Assembly (NCBI GenBank): GCA_963854835.1
Contig: OY978525.1
Location: 101,263,388-101,327,387 of the forward strand
DNA length: 64,000 nucleotides
Source: Megamerina dolium
Taxonomy: Eukaryota > Arthropoda > Insecta > Diptera > Megamerinidae
Direction: 5' to 3'
The translations under genes were made by a program, and so were the position numbers. A model generated the notes under the pieces. The model was given only the letters and a program-made list of their open reading frames with translations. It did no database searches and was not told the origin of the DNA. Of this stretch, positions 24,000 to 35,817 are shown in pieces (the first letter of the stretch is position 1; each line of letters opens with the position of its first letter).

Positions 24000-25321
24000 T
24001 CTCTGCATTAATCAATTTATTTAGTGCTTACAGTGTCTTATTTTTTACTGCTGGTCCTATAAAGTACAATGTGAGTATATATGCATAAAATACATACACA
24101 TATCGCTGCTTAAGAAACTATGCATAAAAACAAATTTGTGCTATCAGTTAAAATAATTTTCGAAAGAAACATTTATTTATTTATGAATCTTGGTAAAAAC
24201 TTTTTGCTTAAAACACCTATATACCATACATATACTATCATACATATACGTATGCTTCATACTCTATGCTACTTTTCTTGCATGGAGAATAACTAAACGA
24301 AGAGAAATTGGTACACGTAGTGGAGAAATAAATAGAAGCATGTTCACAAAAAAAAAAATGTTAATTTTTTTCTTGTATAAATGGAACATACAAAATTATA
24401 ACCCCACATTAAAATCTGACATTTTCTGTGAATACATTAAAACGATGAGATTCATTAAACTTTTATGAATTTCATTAAATTATATATTTACGCGTACAAA
24501 TGCAGTACTTGCTAGTCAAAGGAAAACCGAAAATGAAAATGAAAACGAAAAAACAAAAAATTATTGCTTTATAATTCATTCGTGTTTATATGTTAGTAAA
24601 AAAGTCTTATTTAATTGGTGAAATTGGTAAGAGAATTTCAAGGGAAGCTTTCAGATAAGAAACTGAACTACAGCAAAAATACATTAAAATTAATTAAACA
24701 AAAAACGAAAAACATAAAAACCGAATCTGGCAACCCCTTTTTGGAAATTTCTTTATTCAACCCTATATTACTTTAACTGCATTGTTTACCTTTTCTTTTC
24801 TTTTGTTACTTTTGATTTCCGGACTCAGTTCTGACAGGCAGGCAGGCAGGCAGGCAGTCCGTTCGTTTGTCTGTTTTATAACCCTATTATTTGTACCGTT
24901 TTCATCCGTTTTGTACAAGTTCATTTAAATTGCAAATATATTCGGGGAATAGTAACGTGTATATTGTATATATATAGGTACATATATACTTATGTATATA
25001 ATTCACTTCATTATATGCTTTGTAAACAATATAAGTATAGTATAATATTAATATATACGAATGTATTTTATTTTATAATGTATTTTATTTTATTTTATTT
25101 TCTTATTTTGCCACGCTTAACGGTTTTATTGATTTTTGAGAAGATTTTTCTTAATTTTCAACTGCTTCAATATTTATATAAATACGAGTAATATATAAAT
25201 AATTACCTTTCTATTGCCATTGCATCGTAATTATAGGAATAAATATTGAGTATAAGATACTATGAACTTTATTCATATGCATAATAAATAAAATTCCATA
25301 AAAAGCACAAAATTATATACA
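24000..25321. other. AT-rich DNA with a CAGG microsatellite
   Basis: No genes seen. It includes a CAGG tetranucleotide run (24837-24859) and long ATTTT runs at 25075-25110. Confidence 0.55.
24837..24859. repeat. (CAGG)n microsatellite
   Basis: About five tandem CAGG/GGCA units, ending in CAGTCCG. Confidence 0.9.
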
Positions 25322-25323
25322 TA

Positions 25324-26470
25324 CAGGGTTAGGCGATTGAATAGGTAACATTCAAGTGACCATATCTTCTTTGTGTGAAATTATTTTTTATTGATTTAAA
25401 TTACAAAAATTGTGAAAATAATCAAAATTTCAAAATCTATTCACTCTAGCTCGATGTGGCCACCTTTTGCCTTAACTATGGCCATCAAACGGTGAAAAAA
25501 TGAGTTGCACGCTTCACGAATGTGATCTTCCGGTATATTGGCCCATTCCCAAACAATGGCATTCTTCAGGGCATCCATACTAGCATATTTTTTAGTCCTT
25601 ACCTTATTCTCGAGAATGACCTAGATGGACTAATAGATCGGATTTGGATCTGGCGAATTTGAAAGCCACTGTATGAACGAAATGATGCGTAAAACATGAT
25701 TTTTTAAACATTCTTGGTATCGAGTCTTATTGGAACGACAATGGTCTAAAACCGAAATATTTGCGTGCCCACGAAGGGTCCGTCGGTGGTCAGAGCTGCC
25801 CATGCCATTGCTTGAGATGGAAAATTACTTTAGGTGGCAATTCGTAGTCTCAAATTTTCGGAAGTGCATTCAGTTAAGTAAACACGATCATTTTGAGAGT
25901 TTATGAACTGCTCAATAGAGAAATATTTTTGTTTTGATATTCACCACGTTCGTGCAAACCTAACAACTCCTTTGCTCTTTCGAGTCGAACTTTTTGTTGC
26001 TTTGGTGTAAGATCTTGTGCTTTTTGGAACTTGTAGGGCTTTACCTTAAGGTCATTTTGGAATATGCGTCGGATGCTTCGCTGGTATATTATCAGTTCTT
26101 TGCCCATTTGATTACCACTACCACCATTTCAGGTGATTCTTTTTTTTTTTCGTCCACCACAATAGCGTTTGGCAATGCCGTAACGATTTATGTAACGATT
26201 TATGGTACGATACACAAACATTTAATTCACTTTGAGGTGTTTGAGCTCACGAACAATAGCTGGTTGTGATTTTTCAGCCAAATATAACGCAGTCACTCTA
26301 TTACGTTTGAATTCCATTTCGAATAACTTTTGTTTAATAAAACTTTGACGCAAATGCTTGTGGTAAACAATATAAACAGCTGCTATTGGTATGAATTTCA
26401 CGTAGTTGGCAATATCGGTTTGACAGATATACATGTGTGTAGTTGGTAACACTTTAATTGCCGAACCCTG
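25324..26470 (-). mobile_element. Tc1/mariner-superfamily element, second lineage, deleted
   Basis: Inverted ends CAGGGTTAGGCGATTGAA (left) and CAGGGTTCGGCAATTAAA (right, read inward) are flanked by TA at 25322-25323 and 26471-26472. The length is 1147 bp. The transposase on the minus strand ends in KGGHIELE, a C-terminus distinct from the other mariners in this window. It probably belongs to one of the longer-spaced (DD37D/DD41D) mariner-like groups, but I cannot measure the spacing because the core is partly deleted. Confidence 0.93.
25441..26317 (-). pseudogene. mariner-like transposase pseudogene ending in HIEL
   Basis: From the minus-strand ATG at 26317: MEFKRNRVTALYLAEKSQPA with IVRELKHLKVN (first HTH), a stop, then MFVYRTINRYI and KRYCGGRKKKESPE. 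Next comes the open stretch 25901-26107 with YQRSIRRIFQNDLKVKPYKF, QDLTPKQQKVRLERAKELL and ERGEY, the linker ahead of the catalytic core. The core itself is shortened and scrambled. The end reads HIREACNSFFHR, then MAIVKAKGGHIELE and a stop at 25443-25441. Frameshifts and stops make it inactive. Confidence 0.9.
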
Positions 26471-26472
26471 TA

Positions 26473-27924
26473 CATATAACCAGTAACGTATATGGCGTGA
26501 GAATAGAAAAAGAAGCATTCAAGATATACCATAAATACATATATGAGTAAACCTCGTTTGATGTTGACTTGTGCAAATAATATGAATATTTATTTTCATA
26601 AATTTTACATAAAGTCTTAAATCATATGAACAAAGTAGGGACAGCCATGCAAACATAGTGCCACATCCCCATTTAAATTAGACATTAATATAGACATTTT
26701 ACTTAGCTAGTGAATGACATATGTAGAAAATGACTATCCAGCTCAACGATTTTGTTGCATTAAGTGTCAGGCACTCAAAGTCATTTACCCATATCCAGAG
26801 CGAAATTCAAAAAATATAAGAAAATGGAAAATGTTACGTAAACTCTTTGCCTTTTTAAAGGAATTATAATTAGTTGACAATTGAATGATTTCACAAAACT
26901 GACTAGAGAACTCCATAAAATGAAAAAATATAATTATTTCGAGAAAGGTGCACGAATCACCTAATTCATATAAATCAACTCACTGCTTGTACTTGTAAAG
27001 AAATGTGTTTGCACGAAGAACAAGTCAAATACATTAACGAAAAATATGTACAGAAATATATTTTATTTTTTAAATAGTATATGAAAAACATATATAATAT
27101 TATGTATAAAATATATTAATTTACTTAGAGAAACTTTTACAGACACCTCACACTATCCTAACACATCGCATTCGAGTTTCAGTAAATTATCTAGCTAGTC
27201 ATGTGTTTGCATAACATTTCACCTTTACATTTGCTATTAAATATATTACTTAATTTCTTTTATTATTATTTTTTGTTTCGTTTTTTTTTTTCATTAAAGT
27301 AGCTACAATTTATATAAAATAAATATACACGTGTATAATCTATATCAATTTTCTTCATCACATACAATACTTCTACTTGTAGTGGAAGAAATTCAATTTA
27401 AGTATATTTTGGGCAATCATATGCCATGGGCAAAAAAACACACGTGGATGAATGTATAGAATGAATTTCAAAAGAAGTAATTTATAAATATTGGTTATAG
27501 AACAAATTCAAACAATAATTTCTCTATGTGTTAAGTAGAAAAGAAAACTTAAATTTAACAAGAGGAGCTTCTACTACAGCTGGACTGAATTGTTAATGTC
27601 AACTATACACGTTCACGTTAAACGAATATTGTTAAATATACCTAAATACATTATTGAATGTCAATTATACGCTTCATGTGCAATTGACATTTAGTTAAAG
27701 TCATTTTTATCCATTTGCCTTATGCACTTATAAATATGCTGAACAATATTATATTGTACATATAATTAAAAAATACAGAAGTAAATGAAGTGGAACACTA
27801 CGATCTATAATTAAAAATTGATTTCGAAATATTGTAAAAGCAGCAGATTATAAGCATCTAATTGTATATGTAAGTACGTAAAATTAATTCCTTAACAAAC
27901 TGAGAATAACTAAATTTCATATTA
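26473..27924. other. AT-rich DNA without recognisable genes
   Basis: I see nothing beyond AT-rich low-complexity sequence and short poly-T tracts. Confidence 0.55.
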
Positions 27925-27926
27925 TA

Positions 27927-28378
27927 CATTCTGTCAAATAAGTACCCGGAAATTCGCATTTTTAATTTTCCCTCTGAGAATATTTCAAAAAAAGTCAACC
28001 TTTTGTGTGCGTTGCGATTTCTTCTCGCCCCTCTTTGAACAATTTATACCAATCGTAAACTTGAGTTTTCGACATGGTTGAATCACCAAATGTTTTTTCT
28101 CAACATTTCCAACGTTTTGGTACAAGAAATTTCGTTTGAAACACAAAATTTCACACAAACTCTTTGTTCGATATTTTTATCCATAGTAAAAATCGAAACG
28201 CACACAAAAGGTTGACTTGTTCCTAATGACGCCGTAACCAAACTAAATGACACATAGCAATAAAAATTCACAAAATAGTGGCTGACAGTTGTGCCAGCCT
28301 GAGAAAAATTTTAAATATTCTCAGAGGGAAAATTAAAAATGAGAATTTCCGATTTCCGGGTACTTATTTGACAGAATG
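27927..28378 (-). mobile_element. Short irritans-like mariner deletion derivative with long inverted ends
   Basis: A 452-bp element flanked by TA (27925-27926 and 28379-28380). The ends match for about 58 bp: both start CATTCTGTCAAATAAGTACC and continue through ATTTTTAATTTTCCCTCTGA. The right end carries a 7-bp duplication (GGAAAT repeated). Between the ends only the transposase N-terminus remains, on the minus strand. The well-matched ends and compact size suggest a derivative that could have been mobilised in trans while a source transposase existed. Confidence 0.93.
28020..28184 (-). pseudogene. mariner transposase N-terminal remnant
   Basis: ATG at 28184 on the minus strand opens MDKNIEQRVCVKFCVSNEIS followed by CTKTLEMLRKNIW. 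This is the usual N-terminus of irritans-group mariner transposases (IEQRxCIKFCxxxxxS then LxMLxxAYG). The part after WYKxF is deleted, leaving the right end joined to the first HTH only. Confidence 0.88.
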
Positions 28379-28504
28379 TAATATGATATTCTTGTGTTTT
28401 ATTCCAATAGGTGATTTATTCGAATATTTAATGTCTGTGACTATGTATAATTTATTTGGTTTTATTTGTGGTTTTTTCAGCATAGATCAAAACCCTAATA
28501 TGTT

Positions 28505-29150
28505 TACAGATATCAACGATGGTTGGCATTTCTAAAAGTGCTGTTCATCGCATAATGACTAAAAATTTCAAGATGAGAATGCAGTACGCTAGATGGGGAA
28601 TAATGGAATAAAAGAACAGCATTAAGTTGTTAAAGTTCCTTGTTTGAGGATAATTAAACACAATAAAGCCTTATATTTGAGTTGAGTCATACGCACAATC
28701 GAAGATTTGCTTCACAATTTCCCACCAGGAATAAAAGAATAATCAATAGAATAAATCTGAAAAGGAGGAATCGTCTCCTAAAAAGGCAAAGACAGTTCCA
28801 TTTGCTCGAAGAGATTACTATTTTCTAAAGAAAAAAAAAATGCAGTCATTTTGTAAAAAAAGTAGACTTTTGTCATCCACTAATTCATTGTTTGTCATCT
28901 AGCCCACATGTCATTGCCATGTGTGGATAATTGGGTGTCCAAAAATAAAATTTACCCGATTTAGTGCCATTGGACTAAATTCTTTTTCCCAACTGGGAAG
29001 AATGAATGACAACATTAGATGCCTTCAGCTTATAGTTATTTCCTAAAGCTTGATAAATTTTTCTTCAAGAAAAATACAGGTGTAGGAGCTATTGCACATC
29101 GAACAGTATAATATGTATATCAAGAAACAACGAGGCGATGTTGAAAGCTA
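28505..29150 (+). pseudogene. Old mariner transposase remnant
   Basis: Scattered plus-strand pieces in order: VGISKSAVHRIMTKNFKMR (second HTH, about 28516-28575), EESSPKKAKTVPFAR (about 28765-28812, the linker before the catalytic core) and a worn PNLKK-like stretch near 28990. The order resembles the mariner at 22.8 kb, whose matching blocks are ISKSAIHRI and LKKAKTVPSA, but many stops and indels intervene. No inverted ends were identified. The DETW and QDNAP catalytic blocks are not legible. Confidence 0.65.
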
Positions 29151-29298
29151 AATGAGTGAATAACTCTAAATGACTCTCTAAACCTAGCTCCGGATAGTCT
29201 AGAAAACCGCACCTCGGGTTTATGTATTTAAATGCAAACGACAACTAAAATAGACAAACAGTCAGAGGCATTAATAAATACTTGTATAATATGTATAT

Positions 29299-29912
29299 TA
29301 GGGTGGTCCTCAAAATTAAATGAACAATTTTTTTCAGTGTCGCTCCGTCAATCGGTAATACCACGGTCACAGATATCACATATAATTTTTGGTCCCGATT
29401 GGAGATGGATACGGAGTGTCGCACAAGGACCAAAGTTCAGATTCCACTATGGAGACTTAAAAATTTTAATTTTTTTTTTATCTAATACCCAAAATCGTTA
29501 CTACTATAGTCGAAGATATCACATATAAATTTTTGACCAGATTGGAGATAGTTCGGGGTTTCGCACACGGGTAAAGTCCAAATTTCTTAACCGTCTCCAA
29601 TCAGCACCAACATTATTTTGACCACTGTGCGGTATGCCTTAACCATCTCCAATCGGGACCAAAATTTATATGTGATATCTTTGATTATATTAGCATCGAT
29701 ATTGGGTATTAGATGAAAAAGAATTAATTAAAATTGTTTGAATCTCCATAGAGGAATCTAAATTTTTAACGCTGTCTGGCACCCCTTAAACATCTTCAAT
29801 TGAGACAAAATTTTATATGTGATATCTTTGACTGATATTGGTATTTCCGATTGAGAGGCTAAGGTTCGGGAAATCAGATATAAAATTTTTCTTCCTACAG
29901 TTAAGGACCACC

Positions 29913-29916
<4 letters not shown>
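29299..29916. mobile_element. Fold-back (long inverted repeat) element, about 0.62 kb
   Basis: The outer ends are inverted: TTAGGGTGGTCCT at 29298 and AGGACCACCCTAA ending at 29916. Inside, the left arm (CAGATATCACATATAATTTT then TGGTCCCGATTGGAGATGG, 29370-29409) is mirrored by CCATCTCCAATCGGGACCA and TTATATGTGATATC at 29643-29683. A second pair of these modules occurs at 29514-29548 and 29787-29831. The block GATATCACATATAA thus occurs in both orientations, about four times. There is no transposase ORF. The class is unknown. Its right end abuts a TA microsatellite. Confidence 0.82.

Positions 29917-29978
<62 letters not shown>
29917..29978. repeat. (TA)n microsatellite
   Basis: About 30 uninterrupted TA dinucleotides directly after the fold-back element. 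Translations of this tract give spurious Tyr-Ile ORFs on both strands. Confidence 0.97.
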
Positions 29979-29979
<1 letters not shown>

Positions 29980-31849
29980 TCGTACATAATAAAATACAAA
30001 TATGCGTCAATTATAGTATATAAATATAAGTGTATGTACCATACATAAAAGAAGAGTTGCATATATAAGTATTTATATAAATGTGTGTGGAAGTACACTT
30101 GTATACTTTACATATACCAATACCATATATATAAACAGATTTATATGATATTCATGCAAAGACTAGATTCATATGAATGTTTAAAAATAGTTGGTATGTC
30201 CCAAAAACGTTGCATACATAGCGAATGAACTATCAAGTGATAATGTATATGTACATAGGCATTGGTTGGTTAGACTATGTACATTTGTATATACATATGT
30301 ATGTATGTGGTACGTGCTATGATATATTTACTATGTATACATTCTGTATGCGTATGTATATACTCTTCATATTCTACATACATATCTATGAAGCCATGTC
30401 AAACTTGCGTTAGTTTTGCTACGTGCTTAAGGACAATTCTTTTATTTATACCATACTTTGATGCTGCTGCTACTTCTACTGCTGCCACTACTCCAACTAC
30501 TACTCCTACTACTGTTGTAGCTCATGCTGTTATTGCTGTTGTTGTTAATATTGTATATAGTTTTTTTTTGTTGTTTGTTTGTTTTTCTACTTCACTTAGT
30601 TTCTTAGCACAACATCATTTACATCCAACCATTTTAATGCTCCCATTTTCATCCTCCCATTTTCATACACCCAATTACCATAGCTATGACTGTTTATAGA
30701 TCCAAACATTTATAAATGCCCTTTTTGGTGGTTATATAATTTTGTATCGCTTTTATTATCTGCCTCTATTTTGGGGGTCTTTGTGTACGAAAACTCTTTA
30801 TGTCACAATTTTCGATTTAAATTGTTGTTGTTGTTCTTGAATCAGACAGCAAAACAACCAAAAACACATACCCAAAGTAGAATAGTAATATAATCCTTTA
30901 CAAATGAAACAAATACGCATGAAAAGTACTAGGTTAGGTTGGGGAAAAAGAAACGAGCTTCAACAGATGTGATTTGATGCTCGAACAAAAGTGAATTTCT
31001 CTTTTAAAAAAATATTTGGTTCTTGGTATCAGTGTATCTAGGTATTTGATCAAAACAAATGTCGCTTTTGAATGGGAAATTTTTATTTCAAATGTTCATG
31101 TGACTCTGGCTAATCAATCATGCAACAATTCATTAAAATACCATGCGATTGCGATCGATTCTTTGCCCCAATTGAATATTTTGAAATACACCATATCTTC
31201 ATATATATATATTGTACATATATATAAAACATGTATGCGTGATCTAATAAATGTGTATTGTATACTCTTCAGCTTATCAAATACACCCACTCACCCATCA
31301 CATCATTTACCATCACACCGAACAAGGATACTTAACAACTCATGCACTTCATACTTCAATCGTGTAATTACGTCTAATGGATTTTTTCTTTATTAATTTT
31401 TAATTAAGCAATCCTATGTGCTTGATAATTTTATAAGTAATTGATTTTGCTCAAACATGCCTATGCAGGTGCAAAACGATCTCTCGAATATACACTACCA
31501 CTACATGTATGTATATCAAATGGATTATATGTGTTTTATGCAGAAGAAATAAAGTGGCGTTAAGGGAATACAGAAATCGATGATAATGATAATAAATAAA
31601 AATATTGCTCATACGTCCTATTGTTCATATAGGTGTAAGTATGTATTACAATTGTAAAGTGTACAAGAAGGATTAAATGATTAATGGTTGTATTGTATTT
31701 ATACGAATGTAAATATATATACCCTAGGATGGGTCGGTCCCCATACAAAATTCACCCACTGAATTGTCCTTATTTGCTTAATTTAGTTTTTTTGGAAATA
31801 TATCAGCAGCGTTACAAATTGTTTGGAACACTATAAAATTAAAAAATCC
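29979..31849. other. AT-rich DNA with trinucleotide-rich patch
   Basis: A CTG/ACT/GTT-rich imperfect trinucleotide stretch (about 30463-30548) creates a 140-codon ORF rich in Thr, Ala and Val, which I regard as compositional. Otherwise it is low-complexity DNA. Confidence 0.55.
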
Positions 31850-32449
31850 TTCTTTCTTCATATCTCTAGATGAAACATGGTTCAATTACAATACGCCTGA
31901 GCCCAATAGGAGTTTTCGGAGTGGCTAGGAAGTCACGAAAGATGACCAAAGGCGAACAAAAAGACCAATGCTCGACAGAAAAGAAAGTTTTGGCCTCCGT
32001 TTCCTGGGACTAACATAGCATAGTCTTCATTGATTATTTGCACATGAGAAGAACCATTAAAGGAGAGTATTACATAGCATTATTGCACAAATTCAACGAT
32101 AAAATAAAGAAAAAATGGCCTCATATGGTGAAGAAAAAAGTTCTGTACCATCACAATAATGCAATCGCACACACTTGATTGAAAGCGATGACCAAATTGG
32201 GCCAATTACAGTTCGAATTGGTTTCTCGCCCACCATATTCCCATGTGCGACTCTCAGCGACTATAATCGCTTCGGAAGTTTCAAGTGGTGGCTTCAGGGA
32301 AAGAGATTCATATCGAATGAGGAAGTCAACGCAGAAGCCGAGACGCATCTCGAAGACTTGAACATTTTGGATTACAGAAAGGCCATCGAAATGTTGAAAA
32401 CTTGCTATACCAAGTGTATTGCTCTCGATGGCAACTATGCTGAGGAATA
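31850..32449 (+). pseudogene. mariner transposase, catalytic half only
   Basis: Plus-strand blocks in shifting frames: SLDETWFNYNTPEPNR (first catalytic Asp, about 31866), FIDYLHMRRTIKGEYYIALL, KKKWPHMVKKKVLYHHNNAI (about 32148, the second Asp now Asn), a worn SRPPYSHVRLSATI stretch where PPYSPDLAPSDY is expected, and finally WWLQGKRFISNEEVNAEAE ending IALDGNYAEE with a stop at 32449. The N-terminal DNA-binding half and inverted ends are not seen. It is a different lineage from the irritans-like copies, closer to the 22.8 kb copy at its C-terminus. Confidence 0.9.
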
Positions 32450-33565
32450 AATGTATAGAAGTATTAAAAAAAACGTACAATAATTTATACTCTAATGTGA
32501 ATGAGTTGGTTTTAAAATATATCACTGATCATCATCATCATCATCATCACTCGAATACAGAATCATATTCAAAATTAAAATACACTACCTATCATATTTG
32601 CATTTAGACATATGTAGATGTACATCATATTCATGAAGATGATCTTTGCAATATTATTACCATCTTTAATAGTAGTAATAACATGTTAGAATTATCAAAG
32701 CTTTAACCAGTACTACTTACACGTATATACGAAAATGAATATGCACAGAAATATGTTGTATAAGCACAAGTATGCACTTTACATTCATATTATATTATAA
32801 TCCTAATGAAAAATATGTTCTTTTATATACATAAGTATGTATGTAAATATATGAAATATATGCTTTTTCAAAAAATTTCGAACAAAATATTACAAAGCAA
32901 AATGCACAAAAAAAAGTAAAAGCGAAATAAAAGCCATACAAACATATGAGTATAAACAGAAATACAATGACATATTTTGGTTATAAATATATGTGCACAA
33001 ATAAGTACATACATTTATATATTCCATATACAAATATTAATATATATGTACAATACTCTATGTATGAATTCTAAGCATTGTCTAAATGCAGATATAACCA
33101 TAGAGTGCAAATACAAATACATATTTACATATGCATATATGTTATATATATATTCATATGCACAAAAATAAATAAATCCATGTATAAATAAACTAATAGT
33201 CAAAAAGTCAACATCATATTTGTACAATACATGTATTGTAGGTGTATATGAATCCTTGTAGCAAAATATGTATGTATAAAAGATATATATAAGCCAAAAT
33301 AACAACAATAGCCACAATAACTGGCTCAGTGAAACTCCATTGGAAGCACAAATTTAAATGCAAAGCAACAATTCAACTGTTAAACTAATATTAAATCCAA
33401 TACCCATACCATTGCACACACATACACACACCCACACATAAAATGCTAAACAAAAGTTTTGCACAAATTTTCAGTTTTTCTTTGAATACCCGTAAAGCCA
33501 AATAAAAACACACACACAAAAACACACACACACCCAACAAACAATAACAAGAAAAATCTCCTTAC
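32450..33565. other. AT-rich DNA with small microsatellites
   Basis: A CAT trinucleotide run (32528-32549), many tacatatg-type runs, and CA-rich tracts at 33410-33435 and 33508-33535. No coding content was recognised. Confidence 0.55.
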
Positions 33566-34840
33566 AGTCGGCTGGGGCCGACCAAACTATACCCTGCATA
33601 TGTAGATTTATATATAAAAAGTTTACTCGAATATCCAACTTTTCTTTTTTTTCCACTTTTCGAGAAACAATTTTTGCATATACTACTAATTTACACCCGA
33701 AATATGGTTGACTTTGACGAAGTAAAAGGATTTTAAGATAATTCCGAGGCTTAGTATGGGAGCTATATAAAAAGTGGGCGTGGCTTATCACTTTCTAGTA
33801 AATCCAATTAATTTTTCAATGTTAATCCACACCTTAAATTTGGTGTCCTACGTTGAATAGTTTCTAAGTTATGGTGGTTAACATTTTTGTTTAATTTCCT
33901 CAACTTTGTATGGGAGCCCCAATAAGAAGTGGGCGTGGTACGCTGATTTTTCGCCAGATTATTTCCGACTACGATATTAATTTAAGTGTCAATTATGGTT
34001 ATTGTAGACATAAGATTGCCGAAGTTACAGCTGTTTCAATTTAAAATTTGTATGGGGGCTACGATAAACACTGGGCGTGGTGCCCCCATTTTCTGTGAGC
34101 CTAGTTGCTCGTACAATACTAATCCATACCCTAAGTCTCGTTGTCCTAAGCTAAATGGTTTGTAAGCTATGGAGCTTAAAATTTTAGTTTAATTCACTCG
34201 ACTTTGTATGGGAGACCCATGAAGGAGTGGGCGTGGCACACTGATTTTCTGCCATATTATTATCGACTATGATATTATTCTAATTGTCAATTATGGTTAT
34301 TCTGGACAGAATATTGTAGAAGTTACAGCAGTTTCAATTTAAAAGAAGTACAGACACTTTGTATGGGAGCTACGCTAGAAAGTAGGCGTGGCTCACCCAC
34401 TTTTGGCGAGGTTATATAGTAGTATAATATAACTCTATGTGCAAAATATTGTTGTCCGAAGTGGTATATTATGTGAGTTATAGCAAGTTAAAGATTTTGA
34501 AAATTTCGAGGTTAGTCGCTTTGAATGCTTGGTGTGGGCGTGGTTATTGACCGATCATGCCCAATATCAATCCCCTCCGTACCCTTGGATCATAGATTAC
34601 TTATGCCAAATTTCATCGAAATAGCTTAATAGTTACTCAAGTTATCGTGCGAACCAGCCAGGTGACAGACAGACGGACGGACGGACGGACGGACGGACGG
34701 ACATCGTTAAATCGAAAATTTAATCGACGCTGATCACGAATATATATCTATGTCTATATCTCCGGAGATTCCTTCAAGTGGACACAAACATCTAACCGAA
34801 ATGAATATACCATGCATATTGCATTATGCAGGGTATAAAA
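33566..34840. repeat. Modular interspersed repeat with five related ~150-bp blocks
   Basis: The block is bounded by ACTATACCCTGCATA (33585-33600) and TATGCAGGGTATA (34825-34837), inverted relative to each other. Inside, a phrase of the form TTTGTATGGGAGCTACG, then about ten bases, then GTGGGCGTGGC starts at about 33753, 33905, 34050, 34204 and 34360, a spacing of about 150 bp, with a last partial copy near 34530. Units 2 and 4 resemble each other closely (GATTTT-C-GCCA, then TTTCGACTA/TATCGACTA and TCAATTATGGTTATT), while 1, 3 and 5 form a looser second type. It ends in an ACGG microsatellite and CTCCGGAGATTCCTTCAAGT. Repeats with a GACGGACGGAC tract and such ends are widespread in flies. Confidence 0.8.
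34667..34701. repeat. (ACGG)n microsatellite within the modular repeat
   Basis: GACAGACAG followed by about seven GGAC units. It lies at a fixed place near the 3' end of this repeat type. Confidence 0.92.
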
Positions 34841-35817
34841 AAGCGCAAAACTTGGAAAAAACTTGATTTTGCCGCCAAGCAGTGGTAGTAATGAAAAACA
34901 AAAACAACAACAACAACAAAAATGAAAACAAAAACGACAACGATGATGATGGTGACAAAAATGAAAACGAAGAAACCACAATGTCCTAATCCAATGTTCA
35001 CAATGTCCCTACATAACTAGATACACATGCATATACATACTCATACCCATACATATACACAATACTTGCAAACAAAATTACCATTTGGCATTGTCGTTTT
35101 GAAGGTTTTCTCTTACGTACATATTTTCTTTCATGCCAGCATGCTCTTCATTTTCATCGTCATCATCAACATCACACTCTTCTTACTATTCTTGGTTTTC
35201 CTCTTCCGGTAGTGGCTACTATTACTATGTAATGTTGTTGTTGTTGTTGTTGGTTGCTTTTATATATTTATTTTCGTTTCCTTTTTTTTTCTTTTATTTT
35301 CTTATTTTACATTAAAAATAAAAATATTTCCCTGTAGGAAAACATAATCGCATAAAATGTTCAAAGTAGATATTCACATATACACAATATATAAATATGT
35401 GAATTAGAAGAGACTTCATTGACACCTGTAGCATCTTTTCAGTTTCAATATTATGACAAAAAGTTTTCAGAGGCTTTTTCATATCAAATTTTGACAATTG
35501 AATAGATTACTTATAACCTATTGACAATTTGGCGCCGTTAAAAATAAAAAAAGAAATTTAAGAAAATTGATTCTTTTGCTAATTGGCAGTGCTTAAAATG
35601 ATGGCAAATATATTGAATCTTAAGAGGTTAATTTACATAGACTCGACACATATAGAGGTGTCTATTTTAGTAGGAAGTTCTCTTCGAGGTCGGAGTGAGA
35701 GTTACATTCATCTTCATTGACAAATGTTGGAATCTATGTTTGTAGTGACTATTCAAGGATGAACAGTGGCATGGAATTACTGAAGATTATCTCCAGTTAT
35801 TTGGTAGAGAAAAGAGA
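34841..35817. other. AT-rich DNA with CAA and GTT runs and a possible retroviral-type primer site
   Basis: CAA run at 34901-34917 and GTT run at about 35235-35252. At 35524-35539 an ACA is followed three bases later by TGGCGCCGTT. Its first bases look like the primer-binding sites (TGGCGC..) of some gypsy-like LTR elements, but no LTR or gag/pol is recognisable. Confidence 0.4.

Noticed and set aside
29813..30098. Several Tyr-Ile repeat ORFs
   Set aside because: They are translations of the TA microsatellite.
30277..30699. 140-codon ORF rich in Thr/Ala/Val
   Set aside because: It is created by imperfect CTG/ACT/GTT trinucleotide repeats and tacata runs. There is no conserved domain or splice context.
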